From Rosenbergiella gaditana (lineage in GTDB: Bacteria; Pseudomonadota; Gammaproteobacteria; Enterobacterales; Enterobacteriaceae), in assembly GCF_018494065.1 (NCBI RefSeq), contig NZ_JABBFR010000006.1, forward strand, positions 1-64,000: DNA of 64,000 bases, read 5' to 3'. Of the stretch, positions 39,629 through 51,765 are shown one piece after another (the first letter of the stretch is position 1; each line of letters begins with the position of its first letter). The position numbers and the translations under genes were made by a program. The notes below the pieces were generated by a model. It saw nothing but the letters and a program-made list of their open reading frames with translations. It made no database searches and was not told the origin of the DNA.

Positions 39629-41692
39629 ATGACTCAAGCCACAAAAAAATTACTGGTCACCTGTGCCCTGCCTTACGCCAACGGTTCAATTCACCTTGGG
39701 CATATGCTAGAGCATATCCAAGCGGATATATGGGTAAGGTATCAGCGAATGCGTGGCAATACAGCCTGGTTTATCTGTGCGGATGATGCACATGGCACCC
39801 CTATCATGTTGAAAGCTCAACAATTGGGGATCACGCCCGAAGCAATGATCGCAGAAATGAGTGCCGAACATCAGCGCGATTTCGCCGGTTTCAACATTAG
39901 TTACGATAATTATCACTCGACGCACTGTGAAGAGAACCGCCAGCTTTCTGAGCTGATCTATGATCGCCTGAAAGCAAATAGTTTGATCAAAACCCGCACC
40001 ATCTCCCAGCTCTATGACCCAGAAAAGGGGATGTTTTTACCTGATCGTTTTGTGAAAGGCACCTGTCCAAAATGTAAGGCTGTCGATCAGTATGGCGATA
40101 ATTGCGAAGTTTGTAGTGCCACCTATAGCCCGACCGAACTGATTGAGCCGAAATCCGTGGTTTCTGGTGCGACGCCAGTCATGCGCGATTCTGAACATTT
40201 CTTCTTCGATCTGCCTTCGTTCTCCGAAATGCTCAAGGCGTGGACCCGTTCAGGTGCCCTACAAGAGCAAGTCGCGAATAAAATGCAAGAATGGTTTGAA
40301 ACCGGCTTACAGCAGTGGGATATTTCCCGTGATGCCCCGTACTTCGGCTTTGAAATCCCCGATGCGCCGGGTAAATTCTTTTACGTTTGGCTAGATGCGC
40401 CGATCGGCTACATGGGCTCATTCCGTAATCTGTGTAACAAGCGCACCGATATCGATTTCGATGAGTATTGGAAAAAAGACTCTACCACCGAGCTCTACCA
40501 TTTTATCGGTAAAGATATTGTCTACTTCCACAGCCTGTTCTGGCCAGCAATGCTCGAAGGCAGTGACCACCGTAAACCGACCAACCTATTCGTTCACGGC
40601 TATGTCACAGTAAACGGCGCGAAAATGTCTAAGTCACGCGGGACATTTATTAAAGCGAGCACTTGGTTAGAACATCTGGATGCCGATAGCTTGCGTTACT
40701 ACTATGCCGCTAAGCTCTCCTCTCGTATCGATGATATCGACCTCAATTTAGAAGATTACGTACAGCGCGTGAATGCAGATGTCGTGAATAAAGTCGTCAA
40801 TCTCGCTTCGCGTAACGCTGGGTTTATTACTAAACGTTTCGACGGACAGCTCGCAGCAGAATTAGATGACCCAGCCCTGTATCAACGCTTTATTGATGCC
40901 TCAACATCGATTGGCGAGGCATGGGAAAGCCGTGAGTTTAGTCGAGCTATCCGCGAAATCATGGCCTTGGCTGATGATGCAAACCGCTATGTGGACGAAC
41001 AAGCACCTTGGGTCGTCGCTAAACAAGAAGGTAGCGATGCAAAACTGCAAGCGATCTGCTCAATGGGTATCCACCTGTTCCGTGTACTCATGACATGGTT
41101 AAAACCGGTCCTGCCTGCTCTAAGTGAGCGTGCCGAGGCGTTTTTACAAAGCACGTTAACTTGGGATTCAATCGCAGAACCGCTGCTTGGCCATCGTGTC
41201 GCACCTTTCAAAGCACTTTATCAACGTATTGAAATGGCAAAAGTCGAGGCATTGATTAACGCCTCTAAACAGGATGCCGACGCGGCTACCCCTGCGCCGA
41301 AGGTTGCTAAAAAAACGGAGAAAAAAGCCGCTGCTCCGGTGGTGACCGAGGAAGCAGCCTCAGGCCCCATCACCATCGATGATTTTGCAAAAGTCGATAT
41401 GCGGGTTGCGCTGATCGAAGTCGCCGAATACGTCGAGGGATCCGATAAATTACTGCGCCTAATGCTGGATGTCGGTGGAGAAAAACGGCAAATTTTCTCT
41501 GGGATCCGCGCCGCGTATCCCGATCCGTCAGTATTAGTCGGACGCTTGACCATTATCGTCGCTAACCTCGCGCCACGCAAAATGCGCTTTGGCGTGTCGG
41601 AAGGGATGGTATTGTCTGCAGGTAATGGCGGGGCTGACCTCTTTATCCTCTCGGCTGACAGTGGCGCGACGCCCGGCATGCCGGTACGATAA
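39629..41692 (+). CDS. metG: methionyl-tRNA synthetase
   Basis: A 687-residue class I synthetase that charges initiator and elongator tRNA-Met. The start is ATG 39629 ([20 protein letters not shown]), matching E. coli; 31 further in-frame residues upstream are not conserved. Visible are HLGH (HIGH motif), the zinc knuckle CPKC...CEVC, the catalytic loop AKMSKSRGT, the anticodon-binding helical domain, a Lys/Ala-rich linker, and a C-terminal EMAP/Trbp111-like tRNA-binding domain ([20 protein letters not shown]) used for dimerisation. Confidence 0.97.
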   Translation: MTQATKKLLVTCALPYANGSIHLGHMLEHIQADIWVRYQRMRGNTAWFICADDAHGTPIMLKAQQLGITPEAMIAEMSAEHQRDFAGFNISYDNYHSTHCEENRQLSELIYDRLKANSLIKTRTISQLYDPEKGMFLPDRFVKGTCPKCKAVDQYGDNCEVCSATYSPTELIEPKSVVSGATPVMRDSEHFFFDLPSFSEMLKAWTRSGALQEQVANKMQEWFETGLQQWDISRDAPYFGFEIPDAPGKFFYVWLDAPIGYMGSFRNLCNKRTDIDFDEYWKKDSTTELYHFIGKDIVYFHSLFWPAMLEGSDHRKPTNLFVHGYVTVNGAKMSKSRGTFIKASTWLEHLDADSLRYYYAAKLSSRIDDIDLNLEDYVQRVNADVVNKVVNLASRNAGFITKRFDGQLAAELDDPALYQRFIDASTSIGEAWESREFSRAIREIMALADDANRYVDEQAPWVVAKQEGSDAKLQAICSMGIHLFRVLMTWLKPVLPALSERAEAFLQSTLTWDSIAEPLLGHRVAPFKALYQRIEMAKVEALINASKQDADAATPAPKVAKKTEKKAAAPVVTEEAASGPITIDDFAKVDMRVALIEVAEYVEGSDKLLRLMLDVGGEKRQIFSGIRAAYPDPSVLVGRLTIIVANLAPRKMRFGVSEGMVLSAGNGGADLFILSADSGATPGMPVR

Positions 41693-41707
41693 TTTTTCAT
41701 TGAACCT

Positions 41708-41733
41708 AAGCCGGGCATTGCCCGGCTTTTTTT
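41708..41733 (+). terminator. metG terminator
   Basis: AAGCCGGGC (41708-41716) and GCCCGGCTT (41720-41728) form a 9-bp perfect stem with an ATT loop, followed by TTTTT. It separates metG from cdd. Confidence 0.9.
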
Positions 41734-41758
41734 CCCGTTACGTAATGAGAAAACTGTA

Positions 41759-42649
41759 ATGAACCCTAGCTTACTTCACGCCCTCCAGGACTGCCCGCCT
41801 CAACTCGCCCAAGCCTTACGTCCTTATTTAACTGCCGACACCTTTAATGCCAGTTTTAGTGCAGAAGAGATTGCTGCATTACAACAGGCCAGCGGCCTGT
41901 CAGCGACGGATTTGGCCGTAGCTTTATTACCTATTGCAGCAAGCTATGCCATTACCCCGTTATCCCAGTTTCACGTCGGTGCGATTGCGCATGGGGTAAG
42001 TGGGCGATGGTATCTTGGCGCCAATATGGAGTTTGCGCTAGCCCCCTTGCAACAAACTGTACATGCCGAACAAAGCGCCATTACCCATGCTTGGATGAGT
42101 AATGAAACTAGCCTGACAGGCGTGATGGTTAACTACACACCTTGCGGTCATTGCCGACAATTTATGAATGAATTAAATTGCGCGCAGCAGCTCACTATTT
42201 ATCTCCCTGATTGTGCCCCCCAATCACTGCATCATTACCTTCCCAATGCCTTCGGACCAAAGGATTTAGGTATCACCGATACACTGTTCGACCCGCAATC
42301 ACAGCCTTTTGCGTCACACCCCGATCCACTGGTTCGCGCGGCAATAGAGGCTGCCAGTCAAAGTTATGCGCCCTATACCCGAGCCTATAGCGGTATTGCC
42401 TTAGAAATTAATGCTGAGCACTGGGTGACTGGCCGCTATGCAGAAAATGCAGCCTTTAACCCCAGCTTACCGCCTCTGCAAAGTGCGCTGATTATATTGC
42501 AATTACAGGGGTATCCAGTGAGTGCGATCACTCGCGCCGTATTAGTCGAAATCGCCGATGCGAGCATTTCTCAACAGTCAGCCAGTGAAGCAACACTCGC
42601 CGCCTTAGGGGTGCACCCACTAGAAACTGTTACGTTAACGCTTGAGTGA
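41759..42649 (+). CDS. cdd: cytidine deaminase
   Basis: A 296-residue homodimeric-type enzyme (as in E. coli, 294) that deaminates cytidine and deoxycytidine. Zinc and catalytic motifs are VHAEQSAITHAW (His and Glu) and TPCGHCRQFMNEL (two Cys). The C-terminal half is a degenerate deaminase domain without the zinc ligands, a family trait (AAIEAASQSYAPYTRAYSG). It starts 26 bp after the metG terminator. CytR/CRP control is known in E. coli, but no clear site was seen in this short gap. Confidence 0.94.
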   Translation: MNPSLLHALQDCPPQLAQALRPYLTADTFNASFSAEEIAALQQASGLSATDLAVALLPIAASYAITPLSQFHVGAIAHGVSGRWYLGANMEFALAPLQQTVHAEQSAITHAWMSNETSLTGVMVNYTPCGHCRQFMNELNCAQQLTIYLPDCAPQSLHHYLPNAFGPKDLGITDTLFDPQSQPFASHPDPLVRAAIEAASQSYAPYTRAYSGIALEINAEHWVTGRYAENAAFNPSLPPLQSALIILQLQGYPVSAITRAVLVEIADASISQQSASEATLAALGVHPLETVTLTLE

Positions 42650-42762
42650 TAACGTTCGGTTAATTTTGGTAAGAAAGTGACTCAATGCGCGGAAAATCCC
42701 AGCCGAGGGAACTATAGTTAGACGACATTACGCCACACACCGACCCCATTACGGAGTAAAGC

Positions 42763-44460
42763 ATGGAATTTGAGTATGAAAGCGAACGTCCCCTCTATAT
42801 CCCCTACGCTGGGCCAATTTTATTAGAATTCCCGCTATTAAATAAGGGCAGCGCCTTTAGCCAAGACGAACGCACTGCTTTTAACCTGAATGGCTTATTA
42901 CCGGATACCGTTGAAACCATTGATGAGCAAGCGGAACGCGCTTGGCAGCAATTTAATGCGTTTCGCAATGATAACGACAAGCATGTTTTCCTGCGTAATA
43001 TACAAGATACTAATGAAACGCTATTTTATCGCTTAATCGACGATCATCTCGAAGAGATGATGCCCATCATCTATACCCCTACCGTGGGCAGTGCCTGTGA
43101 ACATTTCTCGGAAATCTACCGTCGGGCGCGAGGTGTTTTTATCTCCTACCCGCAACGTGATCATATCGAAGATATGTTGCAGAATGCCACTAAACAAAAC
43201 GTTAAGGTCATAGTAGTGACCGATGGTGAGCGTATTCTCGGTCTAGGTGACCTAGGTATCGGTGGCATGGGGATACCGATTGGTAAATTGTCGCTCTATA
43301 CCGCCTGTGGGGGGATTAGTCCGGCTTATACTCTACCAATTGTGCTCGATGTGGGTACCAACAACCAACAGCTGTTAAACGATCCCTTATATATGGGATG
43401 GCGTCATCCGCGGATCACTGGTGAAGAGTATGACCGTTTCGTCGAAGCCTTTATTTCCGCGGTTAAACGTCGCTGGCCGAACGTTCTACTTCAATTCGAA
43501 GATTTTGCGCAAAAGAATGCCATGCCATTATTGGAGCGCTATCAAGATGACCTTTGCTGCTTCAATGATGATATTCAAGGTACGGCCGCCGTTGCCGTCG
43601 GTACCTTAGTGGCAGCAAGCCGCGCGGCAGGTACCAAGCTCTCCGAACAGCGTGTCGCTTTTCTTGGTGCGGGGTCGGCTGGCTGTGGTATCGCTGAACA
43701 AATCGTGAAAGAGATGCAACATGAGGGGCTATCTGAAAAAGAGGCTCGCGCGCGAGTGTTCATGGTTGATCGCTATGGCTTACTCACCGATAAACTCACC
43801 AATTTGCTCGACTTCCAACAGCGCTTAAGTCAATCTTCGTCTGCACTGAGTGATTGGCAGAGTGACAACGACGATTACTCGTTATTCGATGTCGTGCACA
43901 ATGCACATCCCTCCATTTTAATTGGGGTGTCAGGACAACCCGGACTCTTTACTGAAGAGATCATTCGCGAGATGTTCAAATACTGTGAAACACCGATTGT
44001 GATGCCGCTCTCGAACCCAACCTCACGCGCAGAAGCGACCCCCACCGATATTTTAAGCTGGACAGAGGGTAAAGCCTTAGTCGCTACCGGAAGTCCATTT
44101 GGTACGGTAACGTGGCAAAATGAAAAGTATGCCATTGCGCAGTGTAATAACGCTTATATCTTCCCAGGCATCGGTTTGGGGGTTATCGCTAGCGGCGCTC
44201 AACGGGTTACGGAAAATATGCTACTCAGTGCCTGTCGAGCCTTAGCGGATTGCTCACCGAAAGTATTACATGGCGAAGGGCCAATTCTGCCGCCTATTAC
44301 CGATATTCAATCGGTATCGAAATATATCGCGTTAAAGGTGGCGCTGGCCGCACAACAAGACGGTGTGGCAACCCAAAGCAGCGAAGAACAGATCAAAGGT
44401 GCAGTAGAGGCTAATTTCTGGAAGCCCCATTATCGGCAATACCGCCGAGCGTCCATTTAA
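42763..44460 (+). CDS. maeA: NAD-dependent malic enzyme
   Basis: A 565-residue enzyme (E. coli SfcA/MaeA is 565) that oxidatively decarboxylates malate to pyruvate. Landmarks are [39 protein letters not shown] with the catalytic Tyr, metal ligands in [11 protein letters not shown] and [15 protein letters not shown], and the dinucleotide loop [13 protein letters not shown]. It is monocistronic between cdd and sanA. Confidence 0.96.
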   Translation: MEFEYESERPLYIPYAGPILLEFPLLNKGSAFSQDERTAFNLNGLLPDTVETIDEQAERAWQQFNAFRNDNDKHVFLRNIQDTNETLFYRLIDDHLEEMMPIIYTPTVGSACEHFSEIYRRARGVFISYPQRDHIEDMLQNATKQNVKVIVVTDGERILGLGDLGIGGMGIPIGKLSLYTACGGISPAYTLPIVLDVGTNNQQLLNDPLYMGWRHPRITGEEYDRFVEAFISAVKRRWPNVLLQFEDFAQKNAMPLLERYQDDLCCFNDDIQGTAAVAVGTLVAASRAAGTKLSEQRVAFLGAGSAGCGIAEQIVKEMQHEGLSEKEARARVFMVDRYGLLTDKLTNLLDFQQRLSQSSSALSDWQSDNDDYSLFDVVHNAHPSILIGVSGQPGLFTEEIIREMFKYCETPIVMPLSNPTSRAEATPTDILSWTEGKALVATGSPFGTVTWQNEKYAIAQCNNAYIFPGIGLGVIASGAQRVTENMLLSACRALADCSPKVLHGEGPILPPITDIQSVSKYIALKVALAAQQDGVATQSSEEQIKGAVEANFWKPHYRQYRRASI

Positions 44461-44513
44461 TCGTCCCCATAAGGTAAGCCATTTCTTTGGCTTGCCTTGA
44501 TCTCCTTGCCTGA

Positions 44514-46416
<1,903 letters not shown>

Positions 46417-46465
46417 AGGGGTGAGGTTCTCAATCAGGCCAGGAAGGATCCTGGCCGTGGGATAA

Positions 46466-47131
46466 TTAGTTATTACGAATGGTCCGTAGAAACTCTTGAC
46501 GCGTATTTTGGCTTGATTTAAATAATCCGCCCAACGAGGTCGTGGTGGTAGCGCTGGTGGCATCTTTTACCCCACGCGCTTTGACACAGTAGTGTACCGC
46601 ATCAATGCAGACCGCGACATTATTGGTACCAAGTAAGGTTTGCAGGGCTACTAATACCTGTTGCGTTAAGCGCTCTTGCACTTGCGGACGTTCGGCGAAA
46701 AACTGCACAATGCGGTTGATTTTAGATAAGCCAATGACTTTATCTTTAGGGATGTACGCTACCGTTGCTTTGCCATCTATTGTCACAAAGTGATGCTCGC
46801 AGGTACTGGTTAGCGTGATATCGCGCACCGTAACCATTTCATCCACATTCATTTTATTTTCAATGACGGTGATCTTGGGGAAGTTGGCATAATCTAAGCC
46901 AGAAAAAATCTCATCGACGTACATTTTCGCTAAGCGATTAGGGGTTTCCATTAAACTGTCATCGGTGAGGTCAAGATTAAGCAGCAACATCACTTCGCGC
47001 ATATGTTCCGCTATTTTTTGTTTGCGTTGTTGACTGTCTACGCTGTTCACCGGCGCGTTGAGGGGGGTTTCAAGCCCGCGAGCCAGCAACGCATCATGGA
47101 CCAGTATCGCTTCCTGACTTAATTCGGACAT
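46466..47131 (-). CDS. folE: GTP cyclohydrolase I
   Basis: A 221-residue enzyme that converts GTP to dihydroneopterin triphosphate, the first step of tetrahydrofolate synthesis. Zinc ligands are in [16 protein letters not shown] (Cys and His) and [14 protein letters not shown] (Cys). Other landmarks are [40 protein letters not shown], and [11 protein letters not shown]. It is the first gene of folE-yeiB and is divergent from the PtrR-like regulator. Confidence 0.96.
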   Translation of the reverse strand: MSELSQEAILVHDALLARGLETPLNAPVNSVDSQQRKQKIAEHMREVMLLLNLDLTDDSLMETPNRLAKMYVDEIFSGLDYANFPKITVIENKMNVDEMVTVRDITLTSTCEHHFVTIDGKATVAYIPKDKVIGLSKINRIVQFFAERPQVQERLTQQVLVALQTLLGTNNVAVCIDAVHYCVKARGVKDATSATTTTSLGGLFKSSQNTRQEFLRTIRNN

Positions 47132-47314
47132 CGTCTTAATTCTCCAACAGGTGGTACACCCGTCATAATCAGTACGGGTAATCTTTTGCCATATTGTGAA
47201 GCAGTCTGCGCGGTTAATCCAGCCCTTACATCAATTGTTCGTATTTACTAGTGACTTGAGTCCCACGCCAACTGCTCCTACACTAGACCCTTGACCGATA
47301 CTCAAGGCGTCTTA

Positions 47315-48184
47315 ATGGATCTCGTACAATTAAAAATGTTTTGCGCTGTGGCGGAATGCGGCTCGATTGTCAAGGCAGCAGAACAATTACATCGCGTGCC
47401 CTCCAACTTAACCACTCGTCTTAAACAGCTTGAGCAAGAGGTCGGCAACTCGCTCTTTATCCGTGAAAAACAGCGTTTACGGCTATCGCCCATTGGGCAT
47501 GATTTTTTGCATTACGCGCGTAAAATCCTGCAACTCAGTGATGAGGCTTTGCAGCTGACCCGCTCAGCCGAACCTTCGGGGACGTTAACCCTGGGTAGCC
47601 TCGAAAGTGTTGCGGCAACACGCTTACCGGCATTACTTTCTGCCTACCACCAACGTTATCCTGCGGTTCAACTCTCTTTAGTGACTGGAACTTCAGGAGA
47701 GATCCTTGATGGCGTAGTCAAAGGTGAGCTGGCCGTAGCGTTAACAGACCAGCCATCGCCGCGCCCAGATGTGATATGTGGCCATCATTACCGTGACCGT
47801 TTAGTGTTGATCACTAATCCAGTCCATCCGCCGGTAACCGTCGCGCAAGATGTGTTAGGTGAAACTTTTTTTTCCTTTCGCAGTAGCTGCTCTTATCGCC
47901 ACCGTTTAGAGCATTGGTTCGCTCAGGCGGCGGTGACCCCTGGCCCTATTATGGAAATACAATCCTACCACGCCATGTTAGCCTGCGTGGCGGGAGGCGC
48001 TGGACTAGCGGTGATCCCATATTCATTATTGAGTAAGCTTTCCGATCACACGCGAGTCGCAGTCCATCAGCTTCCTGATAGCGTCAGCCATCTGCACACT
48101 GGGTTGATTTGGCGTCATGAAAGCGAGTCACCCAATGTCAGGGCATTGAGCGCATTGATGGCGGAAATCTATCCTGAGAGTTAA
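47315..48184 (+). CDS. LysR-family regulator, PtrR/YneJ-like
   Basis: A 289-residue LysR regulator. The N-terminal winged helix is MDLVQLKMFCAVAECGSIVK, then AAEQLHRVPSNLTTRLKQLE. The RVPSNLTTRLKQLE recognition helix, LGSLESVAATRLPALL, FSFRSSCSYRHRLE and SYHAMLACVAGGAGLAVIP are close to E. coli PtrR (YneJ), a regulator of putrescine/succinate-semialdehyde genes. The start is ATG 47315 with AAGG upstream. In E. coli ptrR lies elsewhere, beside sad, so this is an orphan paralogue or relocated orthologue. Its targets cannot be read from this locus. Confidence 0.75.
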   Translation: MDLVQLKMFCAVAECGSIVKAAEQLHRVPSNLTTRLKQLEQEVGNSLFIREKQRLRLSPIGHDFLHYARKILQLSDEALQLTRSAEPSGTLTLGSLESVAATRLPALLSAYHQRYPAVQLSLVTGTSGEILDGVVKGELAVALTDQPSPRPDVICGHHYRDRLVLITNPVHPPVTVAQDVLGETFFSFRSSCSYRHRLEHWFAQAAVTPGPIMEIQSYHAMLACVAGGAGLAVIPYSLLSKLSDHTRVAVHQLPDSVSHLHTGLIWRHESESPNVRALSALMAEIYPES

Positions 48185-48219
48185 TGGCCAGGGGCATCGC
48201 GCTCCCTGGCCGCAGTTGT

Positions 48220-49704
48220 CTAGCTGTCGAGACGTTTTCCGGCTTTGAAACGTGGGAAGTGCATCTCTTGATAACGAATGATATGCCCCCCCCGCACCAC
48301 GCGGTAACCCAACCAGATCAATAAAAAGAGTGGAATGCCTATATAGGTCGCCGCCACGCCATACCAATCAATTTTATCAGCAAGGAAAGCCTGATAATTT
48401 TGACCAAGAGTGATAACTAAGCAGAGACCAAACGCAAACATCGGCCCTAAGGGGAAGAAACCTGAGCGATAAGGCAAATCATTCAGATCATACCCTTGTG
48501 CGATATAGCCTTTACGGAAGCGATAGTGGCTAATCGCAATACCTAACCATGCAATAAATCCGGTCATTCCCGAAGTATTCAGCAACCATAGATAAACCGT
48601 TTGATTACCAAAACGCGAGGAGAGGAAACAGAGGCCCGCGATCACAGTGGTCACAATTAAAGCATTACGCGGCACGCCATTTTTGGTTAATACCGCAAAG
48701 ATTCTTGGGGCTTTACCCTCAGTAGCCAAAGTGTAGAGCATACGGGTCGAGGCATACATTCCGGAATTACCCGCCGACAACACCGCCGTTAAGATCACGG
48801 CATTCATCACTGCCGCTGCGGATAACAGTCCTGCATTCTGGAAGACCAAGGTAAAAGGACTGACACTGATATCGCCGACATCGTTACGTAATAAACGAGG
48901 ATCTGTGTAGGGCAAAATCAAGCTGATCACGAGAATCGCGAATACGTAAAACAGCAAGATACGCCAAAAGACTTGACGCACGGCCCGTGGGATATTTTTC
49001 TCGGGCTCTTCTGACTCCCCGGCAGCAATACCAATAAGCTCAGTACCTTGGAATGAGAACCCGACAATCATCGCAACACCAATCATAGCAGGGAATCCTC
49101 CCACAAAAGGTGCATCACCAATCTGCCAATTTTCTATACCGCTTTGCTCTGCACCATGCAGGATCCCAACAATCATTAATACACCCACCGCGATAAAAAT
49201 TACGACGGTGATGACTTTAATGAGGGAGAACCAATACTCAGCCTCGCCAAAACCTTTTACTGAGATGACGTTTAATAGGAAGATAACCGCTAAGAACGAG
49301 GCACTCCAGATCCATCCCGGTACATCGGGAAACCAGTAGCCCATCACGAGCTGCGCAGCAACCAAGTCCACGGCGATGGTCACGGCCCAGTTGTACCAAT
49401 AGTTCCAGCCGAGGGCAAAACCAAACCCTTCATCAACGTATTGCGAGCCATAGGTGGAGAAAGACCCCGATACCGGCATATAAGCCGCGAGCTCACCTAA
49501 GCTGGTCATTAAAAAGTAAACCATCAAACCGATCACTGCATACGACAATAACGCGCCACCTGGTCCGGCTTGGGAGATGCTGGCGCCTGACGCGACGAAT
49601 AACCCGGTTCCAATCGAACCGCCAATCGCAATCATTGTCAGGTGACGGGCTTTAAGCGAACGTTTTAAGCTCGACGCGCCCGTTTGAGAAGAACTTGAAT
49701 TCAT
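48220..49704 (-). CDS. lysP: lysine-specific permease
   Basis: A 494-residue APC-family lysine/proton symporter with 12 hydrophobic segments. In E. coli it also acts as co-sensor of CadC. The N-terminus RSLKARHLTMIAIGGSIGTG and FVASGASISQAGPGGALLSY, and GELAAYMPVSGSFSTYGSQYVDEGFGFALGWNYWYNWA (split over the third to fourth helices), follow the family. A G8 run (minus strand, around 48286-48293) lies in frame near the 3' end. It is encoded downstream of yeiE on the same strand, as in E. coli. Confidence 0.94.
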   Translation of the reverse strand: MNSSSSQTGASSLKRSLKARHLTMIAIGGSIGTGLFVASGASISQAGPGGALLSYAVIGLMVYFLMTSLGELAAYMPVSGSFSTYGSQYVDEGFGFALGWNYWYNWAVTIAVDLVAAQLVMGYWFPDVPGWIWSASFLAVIFLLNVISVKGFGEAEYWFSLIKVITVVIFIAVGVLMIVGILHGAEQSGIENWQIGDAPFVGGFPAMIGVAMIVGFSFQGTELIGIAAGESEEPEKNIPRAVRQVFWRILLFYVFAILVISLILPYTDPRLLRNDVGDISVSPFTLVFQNAGLLSAAAVMNAVILTAVLSAGNSGMYASTRMLYTLATEGKAPRIFAVLTKNGVPRNALIVTTVIAGLCFLSSRFGNQTVYLWLLNTSGMTGFIAWLGIAISHYRFRKGYIAQGYDLNDLPYRSGFFPLGPMFAFGLCLVITLGQNYQAFLADKIDWYGVAATYIGIPLFLLIWLGYRVVRGGHIIRYQEMHFPRFKAGKRLDS

Positions 49705-49824
49705 AAGATAAAACTCACCTGGCTAAAAATTTGCGCGATTGTAACAAGTGCAGTGCAGCGGTGTTGCACTATCTTCACTGTTATAAGTTACCTTCATAAT
49801 AATATGGCGATCATTAGCCAGACC

Positions 49825-50700
49825 CTACTCGACTACATGGTGACAGTAGGTTAAAAAACGCTCAATAGCCCGAGATCGCTGTTTTTGCTGATGTTGGATC
49901 AGATAAAGCGTTCTCGTCATGGTTGGAAGGGGAGCATGGACTTCGCGCAGAAGACCACTGTCGAGCAGATCAGCAATGACATGGCGTGAGAGGCAGCTTA
50001 ACCCCATACCATAACGTACCGCGTGTTTAATCGCTTCAGAATTGCCTAATTCCATCGTGACATGATAGTGATTCAGTTGACTGAGTAGCAGATGATCAAC
50101 TAACTCGCGTGTTCCCGATCCTTGCTCACGCAAGATCCAAGGCGCATTAGCGAGCGCCTCAAGTGTAATGGGTTGCTTAAATATCGCCGCGCCTGGCGCG
50201 GCAAAAATCACCAGTTCATCCTGTAACCAAGGCTGACTGACAATATCGTGTTGATGGCAGGGTCCTTCAATCAAGCCGATATCCGCATTGAAGTGAGACA
50301 CTGCATCAATCACTTCTCGGCTATTGCCTACCGTTAACTCTAACCGCGCGTCAGAAAAATCACGACGATAATCAGCAATAACGGCTGGCAATAGATAATT
50401 ACCAATGGTGCTGCTCGCGGCGAGCGATAATGCGCCATGTCCTTGTTTGAATAAGACTTCAATATCGTTAGCATGATCCAACAAAGCCATCGCCCGTGGA
50501 TAGAGTAATCTGCCATGTTCATTGATGATTAAACGCTTGCCCGCTCGGTCAAATAACTGCACACCGAGCTGACCTTCTAAGTCGGTTAACGAGGCACTCA
50601 CTGCTGATTGAGAAAGCGCGAGAACTTGCGCGGCATGTGTGGTTGAACCACTCTTTAGAACTTCAGTAAAAACAGCAAGTTGTCGTAGTGTGATGTGCAT
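49825..50700 (-). CDS. yeiE: LysR-family regulator YeiE
   Basis: A 291-residue LysR regulator whose winged helix reads [20 protein letters not shown], with [20 protein letters not shown] following. It is colinear with E. coli YeiE, a regulator linked to lysine uptake (lysP) and stress responses. The effector domain has [32 protein letters not shown] and [18 protein letters not shown]. It is transcribed towards lysP and is divergent from nfo. Confidence 0.9.
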   Translation of the reverse strand: MHITLRQLAVFTEVLKSGSTTHAAQVLALSQSAVSASLTDLEGQLGVQLFDRAGKRLIINEHGRLLYPRAMALLDHANDIEVLFKQGHGALSLAASSTIGNYLLPAVIADYRRDFSDARLELTVGNSREVIDAVSHFNADIGLIEGPCHQHDIVSQPWLQDELVIFAAPGAAIFKQPITLEALANAPWILREQGSGTRELVDHLLLSQLNHYHVTMELGNSEAIKHAVRYGMGLSCLSRHVIADLLDSGLLREVHAPLPTMTRTLYLIQHQQKQRSRAIERFLTYCHHVVE

Positions 50701-50754
50701 ACGGTGAGTCCCTGACCTTTGCTCTTGGGGATAGCATTTACAGAACCAGCTAAA

Positions 50755-50767
50755 GTAAACAGTTTAC
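50755..50767. repeat. palindrome between yeiE and nfo
   Basis: GTAAAC-A-GTTTAC is a perfect odd-centred palindrome in the divergent yeiE/nfo gap, 54 bp upstream of the yeiE start. A LysR-type autoregulatory site for YeiE is possible; the sequence alone does not show it. Confidence 0.35.
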
Positions 50768-50851
50768 CAGTTTTACCGATTAATAATAGAATCATGAACG
50801 AATTAATGATTTATGCAATTACTACTCGACTCTTTATGTCAGGGACAAACG

Positions 50852-51691
50852 ATGAAATATATTGGAGCTCATGTCAGTGCTGCCGGCGGTGTATTTAATG
50901 CGGTGACGCGGGCACATGAAATTGGTGCAACTGCTTTTGCGCTATTCACTAAAAATCAGCGTCAGTGGAAAGCACCACCGCTGCCGCAGTCGACCATCGA
51001 TTTATTCCGTCAGGCTTGCAGTGACTATGGGTTTGGGCCACAACAGATTCTACCTCACGATAGTTACTTGATTAATCTTGGACATCCGGTGGCGGAAGCG
51101 TTGGACAAGTCCCGCGTAGCCTTTATTGATGAATTAGATCGTGCTGCTGCCCTAGGCATAGCATTACTCAATTTCCATCCTGGCAGCCATCTTCAACAAA
51201 TTTCGACTGCGGACTGTCTTAAAAGAATCGCCGAGTCGATTAATATTGCCTTAGATAAAACGTCAGGGGTTACCGCCGTTATTGAGAATACGGCGGGTCA
51301 AGGCAGTAACCTCGGTTTCGAGTTCGAACACTTGGCGGAAATCATTCATCACGTCGAAGATAAATCGCGGGTGGGTGTCTGTATTGATACTTGTCATGCC
51401 TTCGCCGCAGGCTACGATCTTCGTACCGTCGAAGAGTGTGAAAAGACCTTTGCCGCCTTCGAACGCGTCGTAGGCTTTCAATATCTGCGTGGGATGCATT
51501 TAAATGATGCGAAAAGCCAATTTAATAGCCGAGTCGACCGTCACGATAGTCTGGGTGAAGGTAATATTGGCCAAATTCCCTTTAAGTGGTTAATGCAAGA
51601 TCGACGTTTCGATAATATCCCACTTATTTTAGAAACGATTAACCCTGATATTTGGGCAGAAGAGATCGCTTGGCTGAAAGCACAACAATAA
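50852..51691 (+). CDS. nfo: endonuclease IV
   Basis: A 279-residue AP endonuclease of base-excision repair with a trinuclear zinc site. ATG 50852 ([13 protein letters not shown]) has AGGGA upstream and matches E. coli Nfo; 13 in-frame residues upstream are not conserved. Metal and active-site motifs are [62 protein letters not shown] and LILETINPD. It ends six residues earlier than E. coli Nfo. SoxRS control is known in E. coli; no soxbox was identified here. Confidence 0.96.
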   Translation: MKYIGAHVSAAGGVFNAVTRAHEIGATAFALFTKNQRQWKAPPLPQSTIDLFRQACSDYGFGPQQILPHDSYLINLGHPVAEALDKSRVAFIDELDRAAALGIALLNFHPGSHLQQISTADCLKRIAESINIALDKTSGVTAVIENTAGQGSNLGFEFEHLAEIIHHVEDKSRVGVCIDTCHAFAAGYDLRTVEECEKTFAAFERVVGFQYLRGMHLNDAKSQFNSRVDRHDSLGEGNIGQIPFKWLMQDRRFDNIPLILETINPDIWAEEIAWLKAQQ

Positions 51692-51712
51692 CCCATCACC
51701 GTTTGCTCAATA

Positions 51713-51736
51713 AAAAAGGCCGTCACCCATGGGGCA
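51713..51736. terminator. bidirectional terminator between nfo and fruA
   Basis: GGCCGT and ACGGCC, extended by A and T runs on both sides (AAAAAA before, TTTT after), form a hairpin around CACCCATGGGGC. It can serve nfo on the plus strand and fruA on the minus strand. Confidence 0.8.
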
Positions 51737-51765
51737 CGGCCTTTTAATTCTATAACCTCTCGGCT

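Noticed and set aside
48286-48293. G8 run in lysP as a phase-variation tract
   Set aside because: The frame is intact on both sides and the permease is complete to its usual C-terminus; nothing suggests switching.
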